Shown here: piece by piece, positions 36,656 to 49,309 of the stretch
How positions within the stretch are numbered: position 1 is the first letter of the stretch
How the letters are laid out: each line of letters begins with the position of its first letter
Assembly (NCBI GenBank): GCA_026413225.1
Contig: CM048553.1
Span: 133,888,190-133,952,189 of the forward strand
Reading direction: 5' to 3'
From: Otis tarda
Lineage: Eukaryota > Chordata > Aves > Otidiformes > Otididae
DNA length: 64,000 nt
Made by a program: the position numbers and the translations under genes
Notes under the pieces: generated by a model
Databases searched by the model: none
What the model was told of the DNA's origin: nothing
The model's input: only the letters and a program-made list of their open reading frames with translations

Positions 36656-39600
36656 GTAAGTATGGTCTGGCTGCACAGAATGACATAAATTCTAGGGTCA
36701 TTCCATAAATTGTGGTGTGTGAAGTATAATTTTGCCCAAGCACTCACACATGGGAGACAAAAACTAGTTTATTGTCTGCAGTGCTAAGTTTTAAAATTAG
36801 CTTTTTTGGTTTCCATATTTAGGAACTGTTTTTCCTCATTCTCATAACTGGCAGAACTAGAAAATTAAGTAGATTTTGAAAAACTTCCTAAAATCAACAC
36901 TCCAAAATGTTTAAATGTCATGGAATTTAATTTTTTTTTCTCAATAAATAGATTTTATTTATTTTTTAGTTTATTAACTTTGAGAAATCATGCACTGTTT
37001 TTTTCTTTTTCATCATTCAAGGTCAGTGGTAGAGCATTCTCATTTTTTTTTCAATAGATTACAGTATTTAGATGTTTGATTTTTGATGTTTTTCTTACAT
37101 GTCTTGATTTCAGATATGTGAGGTTGAATAAATTTGCTACCCTCAGCGCATTTTCTTAATTGGTTAGTGCCGCATTATTCACATAATGTGATGAAAGATT
37201 CTCCCTCCCCTCAGAGATTATTCATTCAGTTCTGAAATTGCTTGTATTTCTTGAAATGATGATTGGCTATTCATTTTTTACAGCTAGTATTTTTTCTGTT
37301 CCTCCACTTTTTTTACCAAAACCGTCTAACAATAGGTGACAAAGGTGGAGGACAGTAAATATCAAAAAATGTCACCATCCCAAGTTAGATCTACTCATTC
37401 AGTGGACTACTTCAGCAATAAACCATCAAAAAAAGATTTCACTGCAGGCCATTTATGTTAGCAAATGCCGTAGGAGTGAACCATGAATAGGTGAGCAGGC
37501 AAGACCAGATGTGCTATTTAAATGGATTAGGTGGGTCAGTTAACTATTATTAGGAGTCATTGCAATTCATCTAATTGAATCTGTTCTTTTGGCAGTGATC
37601 CCAATAAGCAGACATTTAATTGCCCTGAATGCCTGTGGTAGGTAAAGCATTTCGGACTAAATATAATCTAATCTATTCTGTGGTTACCTTAAGCACAAAC
37701 CATCCTTACTTTTTTTATTATTAAAGGTATGAATAACTTGAAAGCACTGGTTTTGCTGCTTTTGTCCAACCTGTGGAGTGCTCTAGGGTTGCCCGAGAAG
37801 GAGTGTGAGGAGTAAGACAGAATGTAAGAAAATTTGTGCCACCTTGCCAGGGAAAACTTCAGTACTTAAATAAGTACCGTTAAAATAAGTCAGACTCTTC
37901 TACAGTAAGTCTTGCCTGAATCAAAATGTCTCAAAAGACTTAATGAAAGATGTCAGGATTTATAGTTCTCCACAGTTTAAAATTTCCTCAAACTACTGGA
38001 TTTTGTGAAGCTTACCATCACGATGAATTGAAAAGTTATGGACTACCTACATTTCATGGATGTCTAGTATCCAGTAAAAAGGAAAGAATTAAACATTCAT
38101 GGCTGAGAGACTTGAAAGAGAGAAAGGAATGCACAGTTTAAACCTGTGCTTTCTGAATTGATAATACATTTAACACTTAAGAAGTCAAAAAACTCCAACA
38201 ACTGAAAACACCTCAAGCCTGGAACTGTTTCTGGAGTCTCCTGAAGATTTTATGAGATCATTAACCAGCATCTGTGTTGGGGGCTGTGTCCCTTCCCTGA
38301 TGTTTGTAGTCATGTCATTGGGCTGCAGGAGCTCTAAGGGGTCAAATGAGATTCAGAAGAACAAGCACAGGGAGGAAGACATCTGTGGAGCATGGAGGTT
38401 CATGTGCTGTCATGCTGCCATCTAGGAAAGTTTGATGTCTATTTTTGATGTTTAAAACTTGTTTGATGTCTAGTTTTAATGTCTATTTTCAGGATGGTAT
38501 CTGTGTTTTATATTTAGCCACCATTATCTGCAGACCAGAAAGCCTTCTATATTTCAGGTTTTGAACCTTGTGTGGCTGAGGAAGGAACAAAATCAGTGTA
38601 AGACATCTCTAAGCACCTGACTGCTATGCAAAAGACACATGAGACTTTTTTTTTAAAAAAAATTAAAAATAATAGTAATTTTACTTCCTTTCAGATCACT
38701 AAACCCAGAAATATATTTTTTTGCTTGAATGACGGATAAGAGGGGTAGTATTTACCATGTCAACTATTTTTGAAGCTTTTAACCCTCCTTTACCTAATTG
38801 AAAGAATCCTGAAAATGAACTGACACACAACCCACAGTATTCCTGTCACTAAAGCAGCTCATGTCCACTGGTTTGAAAGGCTGGGGCTCCACAGAAATTC
38901 AGAAGTAAAATTCACTCTTTTTTTTCAGGAGATCAGCAAAAGGACTTCTTGAGGTCTGTTATGTACAGATGTCCAAGCCTCCTGCTATGTTCTGCATTCA
39001 TAGATCTAAATGTGCTCCTTGGAAAGTGGACAATTTCCAACATGATGGAAATAGCTTCTCCTTTAAACTTCACAGCTGGCTGTACTAAGAAGCCCATGTT
39101 CAAAGCAAAAATAAGCATCTGCTTGAGGAGTGTGTATGTGGCTGGTAACAGAAAAAAAAAAAGGAAAGAAAAATGTAGGTTAAGAGCTAAGCCAAGTTGA
39201 GACTCGACATGGGCATTTTCTTCCTGAATGCTGACAGAATTTGTATGATCAGAACTTTGTCAAGTAACAAATCCTTCTGAGGAAACTGTGTTCTAAATAT
39301 TAAAGTATTTACTTGGAATTGTTTATACAATTTTACTGAGAATAACAAAGAATTTGGCCACTTTAGGTGTCAACAGTAAATTACATATCATAGAATCATA
39401 TATGTTCACTGACACTTGATTACTTTATAGTAATCGGTTTAGTAAGTACAAATTATATCCCTAAATGGTTTTCTGAATGTTAATGTCTCAGCTACATTCC
39501 TCATTTTCCTATGTATTTTGTACTTAGAAAATGAACAAGTAAGATTTCTCTTTCATCCCTATTAGTCATCATTACTTTCTCTAGTAAAATGGTATTTCAG

Positions 39601-39694
39601 ATATAATGATATTTGCAAACATATTTAGACTGAAGTTCTCAACATTCATGGTAAATGTTAACCCTACCTATCAATTTAGGTAGAAGCATGTAAA

Positions 39695-39737
39695 GAAAAA
39701 CCACGAAGAAGAAAAACCACGAAGAAGAAAAAACACC
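39695..39737. repeat. 16-bp tandem repeat, about 2.6 copies
   Basis: The unit GAAAAACCACGAAGAA occurs twice exactly (39695-39710, 39711-39726) and then partly. The exact copies suggest a recent slippage duplication. Confidence 0.85.
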
Positions 39738-42382
39738 AGATGAAGTTATGAACAGAACATGTTTCACACATTTTTCTGTATACAACATTGGCTGCTTAAT
39801 TAACAGAAACATAAAGGCTTTACAATGACCTTAGCTATTGATAGAACCTAATTCAACTCTGGAGCCATTTAGTAATGCATCACATTAGTGGTTCCTCAGA
39901 ATAGAAGCGATCCCATTGGTATTACTATAGATGTTTGGTTGACTTTGTGTGCTAGAGATTTTTCCGAAGAACAATATTTTACTGAAACTAAAAGTCTTGC
40001 AGGAATATGTCAAATCCAATGAAAATACAGAATGTTTCAACAAGCAAGGTAAAAACGAACAGTTTGGTTTTGAACTGACATTTGGAAATGACTTGACAAT
40101 CTGCATTTATTTTTGCATGGAGCTTTCCTTCATTTTAGATAAAAATAAAACAAAACAAAACCAATATTTTTTTTTGTCAAAATGTTGATACAAAATGACA
40201 ATGATCAAGTCTAAACTTCTCATGCCCATTTTCTGTTTAACTTCAAGTACTACAATATCCAATGTCCCCCTTGACTGGTTTGGAAAACACTATACAGGTT
40301 TAACATCCACAAACAGTGGAAAAGGAGCAGTATTTTGCTTGTGCAGTAGGTATTAAAAACATATATCTGGAAACAATACGTACCTTTTCTGCATATGATG
40401 AGGCTAGTTGTAAGTGAACTTGTTTGCACTCCCACAGCAGTCTAGCTATAGTAGAATGGAACACTATGTGAATAAATTTATCCTGCTTTCAGGCTACTTG
40501 GCAGCTTTTGACACTCACGCTCGTTATTTATGGCTGGCCTGAGGATGTACATGCTGCATGACAGTATGCAGGACAGGCATATATCCTTATTCAGTGTTTA
40601 AGCATGGGAGTAGTTGTTACTCTGAGATGTCAGCTGGTTATCTCTTCGAGAAGCTGTCATGGGGATTGCATGCTGTGGAATTTACATTACTATCTTGAAA
40701 TACTATGTGGGTTTTTTTTTTTTTAGATTAAAGAACACTGTCAGATTAAATCAACATCATATTTTGAATTTTATGTCCATCTTCTATTCTTAATGTGATT
40801 TGAATTGAAAAATTTGAATTTGTTTTCCATTTGAGTTACTCTTTCTCCTACCACACTTTGCTTTTATGTTAAGCTCTGGTCCTTTGCCTGTAAAAATGTG
40901 ATTTCTCTTTGCTTGTAAATAACCGTGTTTTGAATTTCTGAATAAATAGTTAACATAAAAACATGTGCTAGGTGTTTGACAGGAAGCATGTCATTTCACT
41001 TCAAAATCCTCACTTTAGAAAGTCCCATTTCATTTTCTTTTTTTTTCAAAGAAAATCTGACATTCCAAATCAGTGCAACTGTAGAGTCCTGCTGTCTATT
41101 GTTATTATAAATTTTTTGTATAGTGAAAGCACTTGAGCTACCAATCAGAACTGAGACCCCCGTCATGCTAGATGCAAGGACTTTGATAAACTTATTTCCA
41201 GCCCATGGAGAATGCATGAAATGAGTTATGTACTAAACATCAGATATATACTAAAGGGAGTGCTTATTTATACAGACTATACATGACTGTAAGTGATATC
41301 AAACTGTGAAAAGAGGAAAAAGTAACCTTCCTTATGTACACACACACTTTCAGAACATTATATGGGAATCAGAGCAAATTTATATTTTGAGGTTCTATTA
41401 CCTGAACAGGGGATCTCACATATGTATATACAAAACACAGTGCCATGCAAAGGTATCTGAGAGAGAGTTTAATGTGCTGTAGTATGTCCTTGCACCGTGT
41501 AACTTGGTTCTAGAGGTGATATAGTCACATTAGCATTGCACCATGGCCAGATTGATTAGCTGTGCTAGTGCAAAGCTCTTGGAGTCAACTTGGATAGATC
41601 TACATGGAGCTGCATTGCAGAGTAGAACTAATTTAGGTTGCTGTTGTATTTAGTAAAGAATTTAAGAAAATATTAATGGGGAAATATTGCATGCTGTATT
41701 TGCAGCAGAATGGAGCCTTTAAACTGCTTTATGCCCCTTCTGTGTGGAATGACTCCAACATTTGGTGCTGTAACTAAGTTGAAATCCAATGACAATGAAG
41801 TATAAATACCCTCTCCCTTTCCCTTTTAAAGAAACGGTGGTATTTCTTGGGTCTGTGATAACTTAAAAAATCGTTGCTTGTCATAATACATCTTACACTA
41901 CTTAGAAGTCCTCTCCTGATTTTTCTTTTACTTTGATCTTTGAAGCTGCTAAAGCATGCATCAGTGGAGGAATAATCTCTTTTCTATTGTTTCCAAAAAG
42001 ATGGTGTAACTGAAAATTACTGGAACTGAAGGGGAGAAAAATCAATATCCTCAAAGAAAAGAAAAAAGCAACAGTCTGAAATTAAAATGTGCTGAAGCAG
42101 ATTTGATATAGTACATAGCAAGCTTGAGCTAAATGGACTGTTGCCAAAACTGGATATTACTTTCGTTAGGAAAAGGAGAATCTATTTTGAATTCTATGAT
42201 CAAGCTAGCAAAAGCATAGCTCATCATAATGTTAAAAATAATAACAAGCTTACTGCAAGAGAGCAGTGCAGCAACTGGTGATGTCTACTAACGTGTTCTT
42301 ATCAGAGAGATGGTCTAGTTGGTAAGCTGGACGTCGAATAAATACTTGCAAAACCAAAGGCCTGTGGTGAATCCTGCTATTT

Positions 42383-42480
42383 GTTGTCTTTGTGATCTTG
42401 AGTGTATCACTCCTTGGCTGCTCTTCCTACCTGTTTTTATGTCTTAGTTATACAGGTAGTAAGCTCATTGGAATAGTGCC
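42383..42480 (+). mobile_element. Possible ancient MIR-like SINE fragment
   Basis: TTTGTGATCTTGAGTGTATC, CTCTTCCTACCTGTTTTTAT and the later GGAATAGTGCCTAACTC recall the order of MIR core and tail motifs. Divergence is high; a profile search would be needed. Confidence 0.35.
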
Positions 42481-43617
42481 TAACTCTTATTTTCCAGTAA
42501 GCTAAGTGAGAACCTTGGTTTGTCCTCTGTCTCTGTCAATCTAAATTTCAAAATTCCAGCCTGATTCTCTCTGCAAACCTGTTTGTGCGTTCCCAACTTT
42601 TTTTTTGGATCCTGACTGTTCCTCCCATCCACTCTCACCTGTTTCAAGAGGTGCAGTGATCTTAGAGCCAGCAATATCAGGACCAAGTGTCTGATGTCCT
42701 GGGAAACTACCATGCTGCACTAGTCTGACTTGTGTCATTGTCAATGTACTTTAGTGTTTCAAGCACAGATTTTGATGACTGTCTTAAATATGTATTTGTT
42801 TCCAAAACCTGAATAAGCCAGAGCCTTTCCTAGTCACATAAATTACCAAGAAATCAATGAAAGGAAAGTCTGTAAAGAGAACAGTCAGGTTTGGCCAGGC
42901 TGCTTCTAGTTTTCCCAAAGTGAAATTGTAAAGCTGAACAGATTGATGACAGCTCTGAAACAAAGACAACCAATTTCCAAGGAAGTTTGTAATTAAGAAT
43001 TGTTTAATGAAGTGTGGGGCTTTCAAATATTTTTTAAATCCAGTAAGATTCTGACATTTCAATTGCATTACACTATTATGGAAAGGGTAACTAGTTCTGC
43101 TACATTCTGTAGAATTTTTCCATGAAGGGAAGAGTAAATTTCCCTTTATGACTGAACACCATCTGAAAAAAAAGATGGTTTGTAAGAAGTTCTTGGTTTC
43201 CTGATTGAAAAAAACCCCACAATTTAATAATAAACATCTATCAAAGGGCTTTATTAGCTAGGCTTTTGTTTTCCAATTAATGTCAATAAAATATTGTTTA
43301 AAAAACCAACAGAGATTAGCTCTGTCTTTGAAAAATATATTTTTAGAAAGAAACAAGGGATTTAATAACTTTTAAAATAAGACCTGTCATATCCCTACCA
43401 TATCTCATGTTTTCCTTAACATTCTGTTTAAGTAGAATGTAAACTAAGGGGTTTTGTTTATCATTTGTTTGGGAAATAAGGCAATTTTCTGCTGGGATTA
43501 ATGGTAGATTAATGGTAAGAGTCAGAGAAGGGAAAAATAAATTACTTACATGAGACGTCTTTATAAGTGCTGGTACTAGAGACCTTATTCTAAAGGATTT
43601 AAATTAATGAGATATTG

Positions 43618-44899
43618 TATGTGACCATGAGATGGTGGAGTTCAAGATCCTTAGGACAGCAAGGAGGGCTCACAGCAAGCTCTCTACTCTGGACATCAAG
43701 AGAGTAGATTTCAGATCTCTTCTGGGATCTGCTCAGCAAAGTGCCTTAAGACAAAACCCTGGAGGGAAGAGGGTCCCAAGAAAGTTGGTTAATATTCAAG
43801 GAGCACCCCCTCCGAGCTCAAGAGTGATGCATCCCAACAAAGAGGAAGTCAGGCAAAAACGCTAGGAGGCTTGCATGGATAAGTAAGTTGCTCCTGGGCA
43901 AACTCAAACACAAAAAGGAAACTTATAGTGGGTGGACCAGAGACTGGTATCCTGGAAGGAATACAGAGAGATTGTCTGAGAGGCTAGGGATCAGGTAAGG
44001 AAGGCTAAAGCCCTGGCAGAATGAAATCTGGCCAAGGTACATCAAGGGCAACAGGAAAAGCTTCTTTAGGTACAGTGGGGATAAAAGGAGGACCAGGAAG
44101 AATACAGGCCCTCTCTGGAAAGAAATGGGAGACCTGGTTACCTGGGACATGGAGAAGGCTGAGGTACTGAATGACTTTTTTGCCTCAGACTTCACCTGTG
44201 AGGGCTCTAGCCACATCGCCAAGTTGCAGAAGGCAAAAACAGGGACTGGGAGAATGAACTGCCCACTGTAGCAGAACAGCAGGTTTGGGGCCATCTAAGG
44301 AACCTGAAGGTGCACAAGTTCATGGTACCTGATGAAAAGCATCTGTGAATCCTGGTGGAACTGGCGGATGAAGTTGCCAAGCCACTGTCCATCATATTTG
44401 AGAAGTCATGGCAGTTTGCTTGAGGTTCCCGATGACTGGAAAACAGGCAACATAACCCTCATTTGAAGAAAGAGGAATAAGGAAGATCCAGGTAACTATG
44501 GGCCAGTCAATCTCACCTCACAAGGTATGGAGCAGATCCTCCAGGAAACTATGCTAAGGCACATAGAATATAAGGAGGTGATCAGTGACAGCCAACATAG
44601 CTTCATCCCGCACAACATCCTTGTCTGTAAACTGAAGAGAAATTGATTTGACAGATGGACCACTCCGTGGATAAGGAATTGGCTGGATGTCCACACTCAG
44701 AGAGTTGTGGTCAATGGCTCAATGTCCAAGTGGAGACCAGTGACAAGTGGCACTCCTCAGGGGTTGGGACTGGTGCCATTTAACATCTTTGTCAGCGACA
44801 TGGACAGTGGGATAGAGTGCACCCTCAGCAAGTTCGCTGATGACACCAAGCTGTGTGGTGCAGTTGACATGCTGGAGGGAACTGGTGCCATCCTGAGGG
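43618..44899 (+). mobile_element. CR1 LINE internal fragment lacking both ends
   Basis: The plus strand carries a CR1 ORF2 remnant running from the end of the endonuclease (GTGACCATGAGATGG; peptide MVEFKILRTARRAHSKLSTL) through the connecting region (MHPNKEEVRQKR) to the reverse transcriptase. The latter shows [19 protein letters not shown] and motif C as FADDTKLCG, ending in DMLEG at 44880. Frames are interrupted by stops and shifts, and the segment is about 1.3 kb. CR1 copies normally keep their 3' end; this one lacks the last part of ORF2 and the terminal repeat. Similarity stops at 44899, directly before a triplicated 11-bp repeat. Orientation is opposite to the two CR1 copies at 10-15 kb. 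Confidence 0.93.
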
Positions 44900-44933
44900 G
44901 CTGATTCATTGCTGATTCATTTGCTGATTCATT
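44900..44933. repeat. Three copies of an 11-bp repeat at the CR1 break
   Basis: GCTGATTCATT occurs at 44900-44910, 44911-44921 and 44923-44933. It begins exactly where CR1 similarity ends and may be a repair or slippage product of the event that removed the 3' end of the element. Confidence 0.85.
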
Positions 44934-47253
44934 GACATCCAGAAATCTCTCCCTCTTTCTCTCTCATGTAACTCTTTTTACAGTTATGTTTATCTTTACA
45001 CTCATATTTGAATTTTAAAAGTGAAAAAAGAATAGATTTTAAAAAGATACAGAGTTTAAAAATATTTTGAAAGCCCAAACTTGCATACAAATAAAGATAA
45101 ATGAATTCAAATGTTTTTTTAACATTTTACTTATAGAAGAGGACAACATTTTACATTGGAAGTGTAATAGTTTCATATCTTTAGTGAAAGATCATATTTA
45201 TTTATTTCCTATCTATTTATGTATTTATTTATTCAAAGAAGCAAAGTTCCTAATTGGGTATAGGGTCAAAAATATACATTCAAATCAAATAAATGATTAA
45301 ATTTAAATTATCACATATCTAAACACTTGTGATGATAATTCTGTCCAATCGTGAAATTTTCATCATCTCTGAAATTCCTTCTTAATATTCTGCTAGTCAA
45401 TTCCCTGATGCTGCTCTTGAAAATGTAAATGTGTCAAGGAACTACTTCTAACACGGTAAGTACACTGTATTTTTAAAATATGCAATTTTATTCTTTTTTT
45501 TTTTCTGTAAAAAAAGAGTAAATTCTAGCTTGAGTAATTACATTTGACCTATCTTTCTTTCCCCTGGAGTTTACTTGGTTCAGTATACTTTCCTGATTTA
45601 CATATGAGGCCACATACTCTAAAAAGAACCCAAATATACATCCACAGAAGCAGCATATTTTAAAATACATATAGTCAAAATATTGCATTTTATTTTCAGG
45701 TTTTATAATATTGCACCCATGTTCATTTTGGCTTGTATATTTAGGTATAATAATCAATATACACACTATGTGCATTATTTCTATTTTTATTCTCGTCTGT
45801 TGTAAAGGTTTCAGAGATATTCAGAACACAGACCTTTTTTACCATATACCATCATTACTGGCTTCGTTCTTTGATGCTTCCACTTTTCCAGTTGTCCCCT
45901 CTGTCCTCATTAAATTTGCTTTGCTTGGAAATTCAAATCAAAGTGCACTATGAAAACTTCATACCATGCTATGTTTGCAATTTGATGTCAAAGAGCATTA
46001 GATGTGCTCTTTGTGTTGCAGAGCAGGTGTTACAAATCTCGTTACGAGGCTCCTGATATAAGGACTCCCAGCTATGTCCTCAGACACATAGTTTTGCTGA
46101 TTGTTTTTGAGCTGCCAACTTCAAGATTTTATTCCCAAAAATCTCAAAAAGAAATCTGAAAGTGTAAAGGTTAGCTGTTTTCACCATGTTCTTTTGGCAG
46201 AGAGGTTTCATTAAGTCTGACACTTAGTGATATTTTGGTTTTTTTATTCTCTGTATTCTGTTATGGAAATTTATTGAGAAAGACCAGGTAAAAATGGGAT
46301 CCTTTGAGTGCACCTGGAAGATATAAGATGCTATCCAGTATTTCTGCTTCTTTCCAATAATGCCAGTGTTCTCTGAGAACATGATGTGGAAAAAAGCCCA
46401 AAATACAAATGAGTAGGTGCATTTAATGTATACTTACCCAAAAATTAATTTACATAGTTTAGTGTTTAGGAAAGCTGACATACAATAAATATGCAAACTT
46501 TTAAATGCTTCTCAGGAAGCACTGATTGCTCATTGTAGGACAATAAGCATGTTAATTAGATATGGGACTGTTGACAGCACTAGAAAATTGATGTCCATGC
46601 AGACATGTTCCACATGCTGTATACTCAGTATAGGTTCCTCCTGGTAAATGCAAGCTTGAAAGTTGCATGTTTTATGTAGATGTAATCACAGAAGTTCCTG
46701 TCTCCTTCAGCTCTATCTGGAAGTCATACAGATGTTACCTGACAGAAGGAAATTCTGCACATTAAAGATGAGAGACTCCTTCAAGAGAAAATAGACAAAT
46801 ACCGGTAAGATCTGTTTCAGCTCCAAGCAGGAGTGCAGGCACTTGAAGGCAACATCTGCTCTCCATATCACTGACTAAAATGACACTTCCTTTTTTTAAT
46901 AATTAATGTCATTTCTGTAGGCTTTGGTATAAACTTATCATAAGAACAGCTCCACCCTAAGCATGCAATTGTCATCGATATTAACTGGGGGCTTTACAGT
47001 GATATGAGATTTTTCTAAAGCTTTAATGAGAGATGTCAAAACATCCAATCCAAGAGAAACAAATGCATATCATTGCAGTATAGATTGCTAAACTAATTGC
47101 TCTAGAGAAAACATATATCCACTCCAGATGCTTATCTGCTTCTTGCTTGTATGGGAAAGAGTGATGATATTTTGGAAGCAAGAGCAATTTTGTCTAAATT
47201 ATGGAGGATGTTTTTGAATTATAGCCATGATTTTCCTAATAGTAATGACAGCC
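44934..47253. other. AT-rich noncoding stretch before the inverted repeat
   Basis: No gene is supported. TTTATTTATTT-type low complexity lies around 45195-45235. The sequence immediately left of 47254 shows no similarity to the sequence immediately right of the partner arm at 57665, which fixes the outer edge of the inverted repeat. Confidence 0.5.
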
Positions 47254-48800
47254 GTATTTGGTTACAGAAAAAGGTACACTAATGTCGGTAATAGATTACA
47301 ATAGAATAAATCTTAACATAGATGGGAATATCTAGAACTTGATTGATAACAGTTTTGAGGTTTTGCCTGAGGACTGCCCCACAACAGTGTGGAGGTACCT
47401 GAAAAGTGCATCAGCTGTGGGATCTGCTTTCCTCCTCAGCTCAATCTGAAAATAGCTTAATTGCTAATGGAGATGGGACTTAATCCGTTATCAGCACCGC
47501 TGAAAGAATTGCAATAGATGCATTTTTCCACCCAAACTCCAATAGATTTTGTACAGTAGGGTTGAAAGTGGTCTAGTCCAGTTTCCATTGGAGCAAAATC
47601 AATTTCAGTACTAGCCAACTTGACTCCAAGAGGGATTTCTTAAAAACATCATCACCACTAAGTCATATTTTTAGTATGCCATCTCAATATTTTTCACTGT
47701 TTCTTTGTATTTCCTAATATCGTGGTACTAAGATCTCTTCAATCTGCCAGATTTACCTTCATCACTTCTGTTTTCTCCCTGCTCTGTTAAGATCAGACAC
47801 AGTCTGAAGATCCTTGCTGTCCCAGAAATGCTAGGAAAATCAGAATGTTCTTAAGGAAATGAAATCAGATGCCAGAAAAAGACTGCTCCAATAAAGAAAG
47901 ACAGAGTCAGAAAGACACAAGGAGAAAAGCAACAGAGAGCAAAACAAATCCAAAAGGATGAAGAATGATAGTTGCCAAGGTGAGATTTGGAAGCTGAATT
48001 TGCAGAGAGCATCAAGTTTTGTTTTCTGGATTGAAGAAGAGTGAAACCTGACAGGATTTTCAGCACTGCCAAAAGAGTAGCACCCAGCTGTGGGAATTGG
48101 AAAAGACAGTGGGGCAGACGTGATGAGGCCAGCAAGGACTAGACTCCTCTGTTTGGGAAGTATGGACTTCCAAAGCATGGAAAGTATGAGCAGATCTGGA
48201 GAGGAGGAAGAGTTATTCCTAGGGACACTCCCATAAATAACTCATAAAGCACTTCATTCCCAAAGGATGCCCACAGCCACAGGGAACAGGACATTCTGGT
48301 GGCAACTTTCAATGGCCAAAGACATGTCTGCAAAGCGAACTGTTAGCCTTATCAAATAGCTTCACCTAAGAATGGAGATGGAGATCAGAGCAGGAACAGA
48401 AGAAATAGAAATATCTGGTGTGCTTGAGAAAAGAAATGGCAAGAAAAGAGAAGTGAGTAAAAATCCTGGGAAAAATATCAGAATTTTAGGAGCTTATCTG
48501 ATCTCACAGCCTTTTGGCAGACTATTTTAGTTTTAAGGAGGTCTGTCTGCTACTTATTTCTTCACACCAACCAATACTACTTATTGAAAATGTCAACTGA
48601 ATATTAATCTGATTATTGCTGAAAGAGTGAATATACATTTTCCTCCACATATCTTAATTATAGCTGTATTAAGGGGTGCCTGCAGGCATACTGCATATTT
48701 AAGTAGTCACCATTTACAGATGAACTTTCCAATTTTCTGTGGAACCTTTATTTCCCATTTAGGACTGAGGTCTGAAATGCTACCGTTCGCTTTACCATTT
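47254..48800 (+). repeat. Left arm of a 1.55-kb inverted repeat
   Basis: This arm is the reverse complement of 56122-57665. By eye, 47661-48800 (about 1,140 bp) differs from its partner at one position (GTTTGGG against TTTTGGG near 48151). From 47254 to about 47630 there are around ten differences, including a one-base indel, and a 20-odd-base block at 47631-47652 does not align. A minus-strand open frame of 112 codons (47840-48178) is duplicated in the other arm with one residue changed; it resembles no family known to me and is probably not a gene. The ends have no TG/CA, terminal motif or matching target-site duplications, so a transposon origin is not supported. Confidence 0.95.
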
Positions 48801-49309
48801 CATCTATTTGATAAATTTCTGTTTGGCATTGGGCCACACTAAGGCAAAATTACTTTAGGAAACTACTCCAACAACCTACTTAATGTAGGTTGGGAAATAC
48901 ATTAATAGCCCTTGCTATTAAGGGCTAATTAATAGCCCTTGCTATTTGTAGGGATCAACAACTTAGACTTAAAAATGAAGTCAACCCATTTGTTTTGCCA
49001 GAAGTCCTTATTTATGCAAGCCTACTTCTTGGTAGAATTTATTTTTCTAAGAATATGGAATGAAAAAAACCTAAAAAACCTAGTAAATTTCATATGTAAT
49101 TTTTCAGGCTTAACAGCCTGTGTTTCACTTTTAAAATATTTATTTAAAAGGAACATGTCATAAATAGCAGTGTTTTGCGAAGCTTCACTTCTTGACAATT
49201 TTAAATGAAAGGAAATACAATATTAATGTTTTACTAGTACAGTTCCAATTGAATTTCCCAAAGTTTTCATTTTTTTTTTTAATGGAAACTGTTCAGGCAC
49301 CATAAAATT
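48801..49309. other. Start of the inverted-repeat spacer
   Basis: Just inside the left arm a little irregular similarity to the right arm may persist to about 48830, then stops. A hairpin with a direct repeat lies at 48901-48946 (separate entry). The rest is AT-rich with no gene. Confidence 0.45.
48901..48946. repeat. 19-bp direct repeat enclosing a hairpin
   Basis: ATTAATAGCCCTTGCTATT occurs at 48901-48919 and 48928-48946. Between and within the copies, TAGCCCTT (48906-48913) pairs perfectly with AAGGGCTA (48920-48927) around the six-base loop GCTATT. The structure lies about 100 bp inside the inner edge of the left inverted-repeat arm. Confidence 0.85.

Larger units (their letters stand above)
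36656..43617. other. Long AT-rich noncoding stretch
   Basis: No gene is supported. Low-complexity pieces include T- and A-rich runs near 36930-37060 and 38648-38680 and a TTTGATGTCTA-type imperfect repeat at 38431-38490. Complex AT-rich sequence at 37540-37690 has several ATTAAT/TAATTG strings and could be a conserved noncoding block. A tandem repeat and a MIR-like trace are listed separately. Confidence 0.45.

Noticed and set aside
39386-39402. CATAGAATCATA as a CR1 tail
   Set aside because: Only about 12 bp match and the conserved GTTTGGGTTGG next to it is absent.
47840-48178. 112-codon frame duplicated in both arms as a gene
   Set aside because: Its near-identity follows from the duplication itself. 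No domain is recognised and overlapping frames are open as well.
47254-48800. The arms as two copies of an LTR
   Set aside because: The arms are inverted, lack TG...CA ends and have no TATA or polyadenylation arrangement that I could recognise.
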